A stretch of DNA of 64,000 nt from Cyclaneusma minus (GCA_037179335.1 JAKZHN010000010.1:627870-691869); one strand, 5' to 3'. Positions 44,221 to 55,557 are shown, counted from the first letter of the stretch. Translations and numbers: made by a program. The notes: generated by a model not told the origin, from the letters alone.

Positions 44221-45404
44221 ATGAGAGTCTCTCAGTCACTCTGCCTAGGCGTCTTTGGCCTACCTCTTATCCACGCATTAGCGATTCCAGTTGCTGCCCC
44301 TGATGCCGAAGCTAAAGCCGCAGCAGCTAAGCCATTCAAATGTAAGCCGCGATGTCTTTGCTTTGGTACAAAAGGGTCTTTGCTAATCATATACAGCTCG
44401 TTCTGGCTACGAAGCCAAAGATAACCAGGAACAGCAGGGCCACATTTCCGATGACCTCGATCTTTACGAGTTCTATGACCCTTCTGAGTATGGCACGTAC
44501 AAGGCCAAGCGTGAGGCAGAAGCGGATACATTCGACGATTACGAGACCTATGATCCCAACAACCCCTACAGATATGACGACTATGAACAAAAGATCAAGC
44601 GTCAGGCAGATACCCAGAACCCAGACAAGGTTACATTCGACGTAGGCAAAGCCAAGGAGGAGTTCGCCAACTACAATGACTATGGCCATGAAGTCCAGGA
44701 TGATTTCACCAGCTACAACGACTATGGCCATGAAGTCCAGGATGATTTCACCAGCTACAACGACTATGGCCATGAAGCCCAGGATGATTTCACCAGCTAC
44801 AACGACTATGAACAAAAGATCAGGCGTCAGGCAGATACCCAGAACCCAGACAAGGTTACATTCGACGTAGGCAAAGCCAAGGAGGAGTTCGCCAACTACA
44901 ATGACTATGGCCATGAAGCCCAGGATGATTTCACCAGCTACAACGATCCCACAGACAACACGGACGTACCACCCGGCGATAAATTTGACTACAACTTCTA
45001 CGACTTCACCGAGTACCAGAGCTACGATGACAAGTCCAAGCGTGAGGCAGATGCCAATGCTCAAGGTAAGATTTTTTGTTTTGTCCGGCCTCCAAGATCC
45101 CAGAAAAGACTTTGCTAATTCTAATTCTTTCTATTCCAGACGATAATAATAACTACCAGTATTATCCTACAATTCCCGTTAACGGGCCTCAAGGTAATTT
45201 TGCCTTTCTTCTGGTTTTCAAAACTCTTGGAAAAAACCTTTCTAATCCCTTCTTTTAGATTCAGACAATCCAGACGTTCGCGACGATGGCTACCAGTATT
45301 ATCCCAAAATTCCCACCAACCTACCAAACAGCCAGCCAGGGTCGGACGAGGACTACGATAGCTACAACTTCTACGACTTGACCCAGTACGAGCCCGGGCT
45401 TTAG
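44221..45404 (+). CDS. Secreted Tyr/Asp-rich repeat protein with Kex2 sites (peptide-precursor architecture)
   Basis: Exons are 44221-44341, 44397-45065, 45140-45193 and 45259-45404 (329 aa). A signal peptide (SLCLGVFGLPLIHALA, cleavage near residue 21) is followed by a short propeptide. Dibasic sites occur after residues 79 (KAKR), 109 (KIKR), 184 (KIRR) and 256 (KSKR). Each is followed by E/Q-A-(E/D), recalling the EAEA spacers of fungal pheromone precursors. Between the sites are Tyr/Asp/Asn-rich segments: a 14-residue repeat YGHEVQDDFTSYND occurs at 136-177 (three times in tandem) and 211-224. A 75-residue unit beginning QADTQNPDKVTFDVGKAKEE is duplicated (110 and 185). Exons 3 and 4 encode related YQYYPxIPxN segments. 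There is no Cys and no enzyme domain. Kex2 processing into several peptides is inferred; KEP or dikaritin-type RiPP precursors and cell-wall repeat proteins are the alternatives. Confidence 0.75.
44603..45055 (+). repeat. Internal coding repeats of the Kex2-site protein
   Basis: A 225-base unit starts at 44603 and recurs at 44828, with its first ~120 bases almost identical. Within it, a 42-base unit repeats at 44681, 44723 and 44765, and again at 44906. Nearly identical nucleotides imply recent duplication or gene conversion. Confidence 0.85.
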
Positions 45405-45795
45405 CCACAGGCCAAAGAAAAGTTTGGGCGCCTTGTATTCTGTTGTAGGAGTTGTGGGAGTTTTGAGACTACATGTATCTATCCTTGCTGGTCGAGGCTG
45501 AGAAGTCGAGTGGACATTCGTTTAATTGTACGTGGATTGTGGTTTTAGCGAGGACTCAGGCTCCTATATGTACGTTCGTTGGTTACGCAATTATTTTCGG
45601 GCTGTCTCTTCAAGTCACTCTTCAAAAAATAAAAAATAAAAATAAACTTCGCAGCCACAACTTCCATATGTAACATCTTGACTCAACTTTGAACTGACGC
45701 TACCTTGCATGTTCCTATGCCAGCGACTATCAAATTTCCCACATGAGTCTGATTCGCAAATCGTCTGTCATCAATTCAACTGAATCCACAACTCA
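45405..45795. other. Intergenic region
   Basis: It contains the 3' flank of the Kex2-site protein gene, a TACATGTA palindrome at 45470 and an A-rich stretch near 45625-45650. No gene is seen. Confidence 0.35.
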
Positions 45796-45899
45796 GCCTC
45801 CGTAGCTCAATCGGTAGAGCGTTTGACTCTTAGCTACCTCTTCCACAAAAAGAGACTTAAGGCATCAAAAGGTTGCGGGTTCGACCCCCGCCGGGGGCT
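45796..45899 (+). tRNA. tRNA-Lys (anticodon CTT) with 31-base intron
   Basis: The acceptor stem GCCTCCG (45796-45802) pairs with CGGGGGC (45892-45898), with one T-G wobble; the discriminator is T45899. The D arm is GCTC...GAGC. The anticodon stem TTTGA/TCAAA (45822-45826 / 45865-45869) encloses loop CT-CTT-A, interrupted after position 37 by an intron at 45833-45863. The T arm is GCGGG-TTCGACC-CCCGC (45875-45891). All arms fold, and the intron is at the canonical site. Confidence 0.93.
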
Positions 45900-46619
45900 C
45901 GATACCCCCGGAATACCGAGATAACTTGGTATATCCTCCTGGCTGATTTTTTGGATTTTTTTTTGGGGGGTGGATGAATTTTTGGATTTTTGGTTTTTGC
46001 TCCCGGCCTCCCGTGGCCCGAGGCTGGTCTGCGTCCGCTGCATTCAGAGCACTGACCACTAGGTGGCACGTGCACTGCAAAGCTTAGAGGCTAGCGCCAA
46101 GATTGAGAATAGCTTCAGCTATCCCCAACGCTGCCAGTCAGGGCTCCTCCTTCCCTAAACATAATACAACGCACACACGAATACCCTCCGCAATCTATAT
46201 CTCACCCTCTATTCACCTGTGTATAGAACCAACACACGGTCCCAGAACAGCGAGATAACCTGCTGTATCCTCCTGGCTGTTTTGGGGGATTTTTGGTGGG
46301 CCGGTGGCGAGGTCGGATAAGTATTTTTCTGATTTTTGGTCGCGCCTTTCTTGCATGAGACAGTCTACCTTGAAAGGCTGACAGGGTTGCCACGTCCGGC
46401 GTATATGTCGAATAGCCAGGAGACGTATTGTCTCTCTCTTCTGCAAGAGTCGTCTTTCAAGAAAAATCTACGAAACGGACCGATCTTTCCTCTTACATGT
46501 TTGGCAGTATCATCGCCAGACTGCTAGAGTGCTAGGGTGGGTACCCAGAGCACCAAATCGTCCACAGCAGACTGGTCAAGACCGGAGTCACTGGAGCATA
46601 CGGGCCTTGTGAATAGCGT

Positions 46620-47124
46620 GGCACAAACACCCTTCACCGCAACCCCGAAATCTTCCGTTTTCTGCAGTAGCTCGTCCACATGCAGGTAAGGGATGAAAGA
46701 AAAGGATTTCTTGAATTCTTGTATTGCCAGGGACACAGCCAACTTCCAAGCAGCAGCTACAGCTTAGCTTCAATCCCAAGCTCTCGCGTCACATGAAGCT
46801 ATTCGGAGCTCGAAGCCAGCGGCCCAACACGGAGACCCCCACGCAAGAACCTGGGGCTACGCTGAAGCCTGGAGCCAACTCTGGCTTCTGCAGTGCGGCA
46901 AGGCCAGACGCGAGCGCAGCGAAGCAGGCTGTGCCCAGACACGTCAGCGGTGAGAAATCGGTTGGGTGGCGGAGGAGAGGTTTTGACATGAGAGAGGAGT
47001 CGATTAGTGGGGAGTTTTGAAGGCAGGGCATTTGCCGGTGATAAAGCGTCGGCTGAGGTTGAATTTGCTGACGAGGGATTCCAGGGCACAAACACCCTTC
47101 ACCGAAACCCCGAAATCTTTCGTC
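46620..47124. repeat. Direct repeat pair (46620-46659 / 47085-47124)
   Basis: Both copies contain GGCACAAACACCCTTCACCG followed by (C/A)AACCCCGAAATCTT. The minus-strand translation of both reads DFGV-(A/S)-VKGVCA, hinting at a duplicated, now broken coding segment. Confidence 0.5.
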
Positions 47125-47250
47125 TGGCATACTCACCTCTGCAAAGCAGACGTCGGTGTTGGGATCACAGCAGGGTGCGAATCACTGGGAACACGCGTGT
47201 TGCAGGTATTCTCTTGATTGTGACTAGGGATAGAGGAGCCTTGGCTGGCT

Positions 47251-47276
47251 GCTGGGAATATGAGGCTATTCCCAGC
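47251..47276. repeat. Perfect 10-base hairpin
   Basis: GCTGGGAATA (47251-47260) and TATTCCCAGC (47267-47276) flank the loop TGAGGC. The same GGGAATA core recurs at 56952-57018. Confidence 0.6.
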
Positions 47277-47891
47277 GCTAGCTAGGGCCACTTACTGGGT
47301 CTAGACAGTCAGTCACCAGGCCTCAACACCCTGCAGCGTCTTCTCTACGCTCTCTTGTTTCTCACGAACGATCTGCGACCACACCCCCTGGAACCGTGGG
47401 ACGTGGTAGGGCTGGCAACAGGCTACATGTACAGGCATGTACATATGTGTGGTCAGGTGGGGAGGGTGGGGAGGGTCCTGGGTAAGAGGAGAATCTGCCC
47501 CGCTTCGAAGTCCCAAAGTTTCCGATGGACAGGAGAATTTCTTTCGTCTGAACATGTTGACCCAGATCGGAGCCAAAGCCCCACCCAGCCACGTTTGTCC
47601 CAGTCGGCCTGTTTGGGCCGGATCGACATATGTGGGGTCGAAAACAACGACCGGCCTTGGATCGTCGACAAAAAGTGACAACTCGGTGTCTGGGACCACA
47701 TTCGCAAAACTTCTGCAGGAATGACATCGAGGTTCACGTCCAGATGATCAGAGGCTGGCTTGCCTAGCTCACCGAGGTTCCGGTTGTGTCGTCTACTCCG
47801 GGGCTGGCGCGCGAGTGCCAATAGGACTTCGACTGCTGGGAGTGTTGATGTCACCCTGACGCGTCCGCCGTCGGGCGCGAGTGTTCCCGCG

Positions 47892-48414
47892 ATGTCGTTG
47901 TCACCTTGTTTACTGGAAAACGGTGGCGAAGCTGATGTTGATTGGAACAAGCCGGGAGGGGAGAACCAACATTATAACATATTCTAGTTCCCAGACTCGT
48001 ATATGCAGAGTCTCCCATGTCGACTTGTCCGGGGAGGCTGGGGTTGAAGGATGGAACAATCCGATTGGAATAGACTGGAGAGGGAGAAACAAGTCTCGCT
48101 TAGCATACTTTAGGGCATGCCCACGGACCAGGAAAGTAGTGCCGAGCTTTGGTCGGAGAGCAATCCGTTGTCAAGTTGTCTTTGGAGGTTGCCAACGGTT
48201 GGGGCCGAAAAGAGGTTGATTGGGACCGGGGAGGGAGACCCGGGGCCTGGCATACTCTATTCCAGTCGAACCTGGTCCGAGACTTGCCGGCTTCTGACCG
48301 GGGGCACGCCTTCGTCGACCTGGCCTTGGAGGTTGGGTGTGGCGAAGAGGTTGCTTGGAGCAGGGGAGTGAGAAGCCCGAGTGGTGTCCGGCTGCCTAGC
48401 AAGATACATGGCCT
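47892..48414 (+). repeat. Degenerate tandem repeats, ~105-150-base units
   Basis: About four units start near 47892, 48018, 48167 and 48312. Each begins GTCG.C.TGTC or similar, and three contain GTTGATTGG-like or GTTGCTTGG-like and GGGGAG segments. Plus-strand translations share L-x-L-E-V...VDW-x-x-GG, so they may derive from a repeat-protein gene. Confidence 0.35.
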
Positions 48415-50901
48415 TCAGCTTATTGGTAGGTACCCCCGACACTCTCCGAAGCAAGCGCGCCTTGCAAAATTGACACGGCCGAGCTGTATGAGAGATTTGT
48501 TCAGTTTCGTCGGCTTGGCGTTTCGAAGCTCCTTGGTCCTTTACTCTGACTCACTTCCTGAAAAGCCTTGGACTTTTGGCAAGGTTGACAGGGTTAGTAG
48601 CCTCGACCAGATATGCGGCCCTATCCAAATCGGCGACCGATTGGGCCTTCCCCTCGTGGCTGTGTTTTCTTCAGGGTACGTCGCTTGAAGAGAGACCAAA
48701 CACCTGAGCCTACCCCTTTTTGTTGGAAGTCGCCAGCTCATCAGCAAAACGGTCGACCAGGGCTATTAATGGGGCTGAAAATGCTGTTCGGTGTTCCCAA
48801 TGAGGCTCACGGGCATCTGTGGAGATTTCCCGTTACAAAGAGGCTGAGCAGTGATCGTGGGGGGCAGAGGGGCATAGGGGGCCTGGGGGTTACATCAAAT
48901 CGACAACATAGTGACAACTCATCAGCGTAGCGTTCTGTGCCGCCCCTAGTCTCGAGGATGTATAGGCTCATATCACGCGTGGCAGAGAGGTGGTTGACGA
49001 CGTGACCGCGACGAAGCAGGGGTGCATGTGGTGTAGATCCCTGTGGGGACCAATTGTACAATATGCAGATCCACAGTGCATACACATCTTTGCGCCATGC
49101 AGCTATCATTACATGTTCATATCTTGAATTATCAGCTTGAAATAATCAAGGGCACCTTCATTCAATCATTTGTCTATTATTAGTAAACTATCGCCATTGT
49201 ATTTGCACATGGTTCATACTGACTCTGTGGGGTATGATAACAGATTTGATGAGGATTCCGGGAATAACTCCAGCCTGCACGAAGCTGCCCCTGCTCCACT
49301 CAGGCTTGACCGGCGCTTCTGCCGGTGTTCTGGCGTTTGTCTACAGTAGGGTACATGCACTGGGTGACTGGAACTGAATATCCTTCATTGGACGTTATTT
49401 TCCACAGTCTCCACTCCCCTGAAACCTCTGGCGCCCCCAACATTCTGCACGCAGCATAGAACCAGGCTGCATGTATAGATTGGCCCCCAAGGTTCCAAAA
49501 TACAGTCTGAATAGAATGTTCATGAAAGCTGTTCCGGTTTATTGAGTAGAGACTAAGGTGCTTGATTTAGAAATGCCATCTAAGGAGAAGTCTATATATT
49601 CTAGAATGGGCTATTCTTTCAAAACCTTTTTTTTTGGCGTACAGACACCTGGAGATCGAGGAGGCTTAGTCCTGCAATGCAATGTGAATGCCCAACACAC
49701 TGACAGTTGCAGCCCAGCGCGACAGTCTGGGCTGGCGGCTAAGTCTATTACCGCAATTGAACTAGTTCAAACAGCAATTCCAGGTATTTTAGACCAGATA
49801 CACCCAAGCCAGAAAGTCTCTTATCCTATTTCATGTGAAAACCCTAAACAGCTCAAGTCTTTGCACCAAGAGGGTCTGCTAGAATAAACTTGAGACTTGA
49901 CGCTGGCTGTATGAACTACGGGGGGATAGTATAAGAATAGAAAATGGATATCTACTCTGAGGACTCCCAAGACCAAACTCAAAGTTGTTATGGACTCGTC
50001 GAATTGATATCCATATAAGCTACCGGATGTTCGAGAACTTCTGGAAGTCACTGTGATCAGTCTACCCCAAGTGCCAGCTGTCAATGTTGTTTGATCGTTG
50101 ACCAGGCATACAGCCGGGCTCTCACTCTGCCTCCGGCCTATCCACCCCACAGCCCCCCACCACTCTATCATCTGTACTGAAGCTGGCCTTGGTAGCCTGA
50201 TTCCATGTGCCGTTCCATGTGCACTCCGACCTCAATATCGAATCCGCCCCTGCAAGCGCTCAGGTCCCATTTGGGCTCAAGTCAACGAATGCGCGCCAGT
50301 GCTGGCCCAGCCCTCAGAACAAGGATCTCGCCCGATGCTGGCCGGCCTCCTCTGGCCTCCTCTGGCCTTCCGCCCTACTTTATGATTGGTATCCCATGAG
50401 CCGTTGGAAGTTTCTCACTCCTTGATTTCCCATCTGCTGTGCAACCTTTGGGTGTACCAGTGCGGCGTATTGCTCTCGCCTCTCGAGTTCCCGTGTTGTC
50501 TTTGCACCGCCGCAACACCATCAACCATCCAATCGCAAGCATCCCGATATCTCTTCTCTCTCATTCGCAGTAGCAGCACCTGAATCACACTGAACTGGCC
50601 AACGAGCAACCAGCACATTTCAGCTGGATTCTTTACCAACAGAAAGACGGCACGATGACCAGGAAAACACCAACGGCCAAATCATAACGAGGAATGGGAC
50701 GGGAGAGCAGTCGGACAGCAAAGCAGCCAGAACGAGGCCAGAATCTTCCGCAGGTTTCGAGTCCTTCCTTGAGGTATTTAAGATGTGGTCTCTCAGTCCT
50801 CTTCGACCTCGACATCAACCTCGACAACAACCTCGACAAACTCCTCTCCAAGCAAGATTCCCACCAAGACAATACCCCGCCGACAACACTCTACTCAGAC
50901 A

Positions 50902-51117
50902 ATGGCAGCCCGTCACGTGAAGCCCGACGAGGAGCTCTTCTCGTCTCTCACTTTCCGCAACCATGCGGGAGATGACCAACCTCAACCAGGTGACCCGGTA
51001 AGTCTCTTCCTCCCTTTCCTATCCTTATTTTCACTTTTTCGATTCCAACAATGCAACAAGTCCACCACAGTGCACAATGTGACATCCACTTACACGAAAC
51101 AGGGCTATGGGAAATAG
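50902..51117 (+). CDS. Possible 36-residue protein, two exons
   Basis: ATG 50902 opens MAARHVKPDEELFSSLTFRN, and 32 codons end exactly at a GTAAGT donor (50998). After a 105-base intron with acceptor AACAG, exon 2 (51103-51117) adds GYGK and a stop in the same phase. The short hydrophilic protein has no domain that I recognise. An organelle presequence is not evident. The clean donor/acceptor and codon style favour a real micro-gene, but the second exon is tiny and uncertain; an alternative acceptor would change the C-terminus. Confidence 0.4.
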   Translation: MAARHVKPDEELFSSLTFRNHAGDDQPQPGDPVSLFLPFLSLFSLFRFQQCNKSTTVHNVTSTYTKQGYGK

Positions 51118-53542
51118 TCGTCAAGACGACATTCCTAGTTCACGGCGTCCTTTTTTCGCAGAGCGTTCCGAGACAAAATCCACGACGCCTCGCGGCCGTC
51201 AACTCTCGACGTTTCAAGCGGCGGCAACTGGGGGATCTTCATTTCATGTGGACTGGTCGGAGCTTTTTGGGAAATAAATGGGGAGAAGGAAGGTTGGGGG
51301 AGAGTATAAATCCAGGGGCATGGCAACGCCTTGCAGCTCTTATTGTACTGTTTTGGAGCCTCCGATGGAACTTCTGTCTTACCTTCATGACAAAACACTG
51401 GTCTGCAAAATGCAGGCTATGCCCATAAACCATCTTTCTCCTCTTGCACGTGACCAGTGAATGTTGGACCTCCCAGGCTGTACACCAGCTATCCTGTAAG
51501 CTACTGGGATCTAACCCAGTAGCAGCTTTACGTAGCTTAATCAACTACCAGCATGATAGCTGAGTGGTCCCCATAGAAACCTTGTCTTCTTCACGTGCTG
51601 ATCCCTGCTGTGCGTGACGTCTTTGACAGTAAGCAGGCATAGCCACGCCGGGGAGTCGGACTGAGACTTCCGGTGAAGGGAGACGACATCCTTACAATAT
51701 AAACTTGGATACTTGACGAGTTGTGAACCAAAACTTATAAAAGACACAGCGTGACACCAAGCTGGTGAAACGATTGCATAAGTCCAATGTCAGACTTTTC
51801 TTGGACTCTGGCACTCAAGTTTGCGGCCAGTACTGCGCATGTAGCATCATGCTGTAGTAGATTGTATTGAGAAATACGACAAGTGATATATGATTTAAAT
51901 TCACCAATTGCAAGGTACACAATCGGCCCCTGGAGCAGAAGAGAGTTCGAAAAGCATGATGGCTCCGAAGATTCAAAAGATGGATGGAAGTAATGTACAC
52001 AGCTCAAACCAATAGCATAAACACCAAATGCAACGAAAAACCGAAGGGAAGAACACCCAAAACTTAACCCTCGAAAAAAGAGCAAAAAAAGAGAGCTGCT
52101 ACATACTTGGTACAGTACCCGAGCCACGATCAACTATTTGAGCTAACAATCAGGTTATGAATTGCGTATATAACGATAAGCCGACGAAAAAGAGCAAAAA
52201 AAAGATAGCTGCTACATACTTGATACAACGCCTCAACAACAATTTACCGTCTGAGCTAACAATCGTCAGTCGGGCTACAAATTGTGCATACAACGATAAA
52301 CCTCAATGACCAAGCTCCTCCTATCAACCGTCAGTCGCAGAAAACACAGCACAGTGGTCAGTTTGCTTGCAAGCAAAAACAAGCAGACATTCATCCCACG
52401 CAGCATAGTCCATCATCGCTCTCAAAATGTTCACTCTGCAGTGTGACACACCAGATCGTTCCATCAATGCAAGACACACATGCATTGACAAACGACTAAT
52501 CATGGGCTGAGACGTCGTCAATGGGACGGCACGGGTCGGCTCAGGGGTACGAATCTCACCCAACCAGGCGTCCAGGCCCAACAACCCACAGGTGTGACCC
52601 GTAGACCTAGAGGTTAATCTGACCTCTTGCCGTCCCTGAACTCATCCGATAAGGCAAAGCTCGATGTCGAGAAATGCCCTTGAAGCAAGATGCGTCTGTA
52701 CAAGCATAGACTGTGCAAAGAAGTGCAGGGACCGGGAACATTCATGTTTGACTGTCTCATTGCGGATATAAAGCAGGAAAGAGGAGCTTGCAAGATCAAA
52801 GCTCAGTGTCGTATCCGCGCTGGGCATTGGCGTCCGTCGGTATCCAATTCGAAAGTGCTGGATGGTCTAATCGATATAGCGCCACGGTATCTCTTGGGTT
52901 TGAAAGGGGGACTGAATCCAGTGTGGCATCGTGACTTGAAAGGGCGGATGCTTGTAGTCGCGGGCATCTCGGGAGCGAGGCATTGGATAATGCGCAGCAA
53001 GTCGAAGCCAATGTTGGCCTGGGTGTCGAGAATTCCATCCATCGAGATCTTTTGAGGGCGATGTCGCACATATGCGGAAGAGATAACGGCACGGCAACGT
53101 GTCTCGTGAAGCGCTCCACTAACATGTTGTCGTTAAGGAGGGGTTGAAGCCAACACCCGTCTGTGCCGCAATCATGTATCCGAAATCGGCGGGATGAGCT
53201 CACAGATAGTTAGTATTGTGCTTTATTTCAATGATTCAATGTCCACACGACAGCGGCGAATATTTCTCTGCCTGGAAACTCAAACCTGTGCCTCGATGAT
53301 ATTGTACCCGAGGTATCTTACCTGCCTTCTACTTACTATTGATCAAATACCCAGAAAACTCCTACCAAACCCGGGTAGCTTATATCCCCAAAGGAGCTAT
53401 ATTGTAATTCTTTCTTTAGCCAAAATCCAGCCAGTTATGCCGAGAAGACAACTCCATACAAGGGCCTCCTCACAACCCCAAACACATTACTTAACCCTTA
53501 CCACCCCATTCCATCCCTCCTTCTCCCATATCTCTCGCTTAC
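51118..53542. other. Gene-poor region with a tandem duplication
   Basis: The only clear structure is the two-copy tandem repeat at 52072-52302. Overlapping frames at 52690-53203 on both strands lack family features and are not called. Confidence 0.35.
52072..52302. repeat. Two-copy tandem repeat (~110-118 bases)
   Basis: Copy 1 (52072-52180) and copy 2 (52185-52302) both run CGAAAAA-GAGC-A-rich, then AGCTGCTACATACTTG, TTTGAGCTAACAATC (TCTGAGCTAACAATC in copy 2), ATTG-GTATA/ATTGTGCATA and AACGATAA in the same order. Confidence 0.7.
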
Positions 53543-55557
53543 TCACTCGCTCACAGCACCAATCTTCTCCTTCCTCCAAACCTTAACCACCGTCCCATCA
53601 CCCAACGTATCCTTCCCCTCCCTCCACACGAACCCTCCCAATTTCGGCCACAGCACTCTCCAAACCCACCAGTAGACCACACCACCACACAGCACCGCAA
53701 TACCCACAATCGGATACAGCCAATAAGGCAAGCTGGTATCGCCAACACCGCCTGGGGGTTTGATGAAGGGCGTGACTAGGAGGAAGCATTGCGCGACCAG
53801 GAAGAAGCAGGGGACGATGATGGGGGCTTTGAAGGGGCGGGGGATTTCGGGGGAGGTATAGCGGAGAATGAAGAGGCCGATTACGACGAAGAAGTTGATT
53901 ACGGAGGAGGGGTAGCCTTCGACGTCGAGGATGAAGTTCTAGGGGGTGTTAGTTTAGAAGGATGGAAGCTGGGTAGTGGTGTTGGTGTGGTTGGGTTGTA
54001 GTTGGTTCTGGAGTGAGGTGTAACGAGGAAGAGGAAATATGGGAGATGAAAAGAGGAAGCGACAGGTATTTTGTGAGGGGAAAGAGGGTACTCACATAAG
54101 CATCGCCAAAGGGAATAGCAATAATCACAATGAAAGACGGAATAAAATGCAGCAGCAATCCAGCGCCAGGCGCGCCTTTCGGCCACGTCGAAGCCCAGAA
54201 CTTCCCAAACGGCAGCACGCCCTCCTTCGCCAATTCCTGATTAACTCTGCTCTGCGAAAACGTAACCGTCAAGACGTTTCCAAACGCGCTCACAGCCACA
54301 AACGCACTAATAACCCTCTCCGCCGTCTCGCCAAACACCTTCAACGCATAGTAGGCCGCAACAGTATTGTTGCTGGCGGCAATCTCGTCTGGGGTTGCTG
54401 CTGCGTAGTAAGAGATGTTGGCGAAGATGTAGAGGAGCCCGCAGATGCCGAGACCAAGGGGTCCGGCGATCTTGATGGTGTGGACGGGGCGCTTTACTTC
54501 GTTGAGGACGTAGGCGGCGTTGTTCCAGCCGGTGTAGGAGTTGAGGACTTTGAAGAGCGCGGTGGCATACAAGTTGCTGCTAGTGGAGGATCCGGCAAAA
54601 GCGTTCGTGAAGGAGGCTTTGGGGTTGGGCACGGCTGCTACACCGCCACCAAGAACTACCCAGCCAGACTGAAAGGATGAATTAGCTGTTTGTTTTTCTA
54701 GCTTGACTGTGTGCGAGGAATGGAAAACACTGGCATGGGAAGAACCTGGTTAGAAGTTGGGATATGAGAACTTACCACGACGATGAACAGTAATACGATG
54801 ACCTTGACACTTCCCAGCATATTCATAACCCTAACGCCCAGTTTGGGGGCAAACGTATTCAGCAGAGTGATAAAGGTGATCACAGCGGTAGCGATGCCGC
54901 GCTGCTCCCACTCCGTCGCCGTCCTTCCGCTAGCAATGACCACATACTTTGCAAAGACGACACAGCCACTTGCTGTGAAACCCAGCAAGACAGCCTGCGT
55001 GCTGAACAAGACGGTCGCGAGCAGCTTGGGTCGCTTGTATACAGCTTCCAAGTATACCTTCTCACCACCCGACCTTGGAAACATGCAGCCGAACTCTAGC
55101 CAGACGAAGAGACCTGCGAAGGAGAGGAATAGTCCGAGGACCCACATCATCATGGCGGCGCCTAGGGATCCTACTTCTTCGGTGATGGACGATGGGGTGC
55201 TGAAAATACCCGTGCCTATGATGCGGCCAATACTAAAGCATTCTGTCAGCATAATGTTCTGCTCCAGTTTTAGCGGGAAGGGAATTGGTAGGAAAGATCA
55301 TACATCAAGAACGTCGTCGAGAAGAGCCCCAAATGACGTCCCATTCCACCTCGCGTATCATCATCAAATGACAACCCCCCAGGCTGAAGCATCCGATCCG
55401 CCTCGGGATCCTCACCAGCAGCCACCGACACATTGCCCTCCCTAACAGTGACCCCCTTCTCATTCACCGAATTGGTCGGCGCCGATGAGCCCGAACTGGG
55501 CCTCGTTTCATGGCTGTTGAAGCGGCTGGTCACCGACGAGAGCGCTTCTTTGAACAT
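53543..55557 (-). CDS. mup1: Mup1-like high-affinity methionine permease (LAT family)
   Basis: Exons are 55557-55304, 55232-54776, 54668-54096 and 53938-53543 (559 aa). Introns are 71, 107 and 157 bases. The ATG at 55555-55557 is the first Met of the conserved part; ~75 hydrophilic residues precede helix 1. Helix 1 carries the APC-superfamily substrate loop, spliced as IIGRIIGTGIFSTPSSI. Later marks are FVWLEFGCMFPRSGGEKVYL, NSYTGWNNAAYVLNEVKRPV, the FSQSRVNQELAKEGVLPFG segment and the EIPRPFKAP motif near the end. About 12 membrane helices. Mup1-type carriers import methionine (and cysteine) at the plasma membrane and are known to be endocytosed when substrate is abundant; the hydrophilic N-terminus may contain the ubiquitylation region (inference). 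A related LAT permease with another substrate is possible. Confidence 0.88.

Larger units (their letters stand above)
45900..50901. other. Gene-poor region with degenerate repeats
   Basis: No gene is supported. Repeats include GAGATAAC..TATCCTCCTGGCTG at 45918 and 46252; GGCACAAACACCCTTCACCG at 46620 and 47085; a perfect hairpin at 47251-47276; and degenerate ~105-150-base units at 47892-48414. The frame 49575-49887 (MPSKEKSIYSRMGYSFKTFF...) is plausible in composition but has no homologue known to me. Confidence 0.35.

Noticed and set aside
52690..53203. Overlapping frames on both strands (121 and 135 codons)
   Set aside because: Neither shows a family motif or a clear coding bias over the other.
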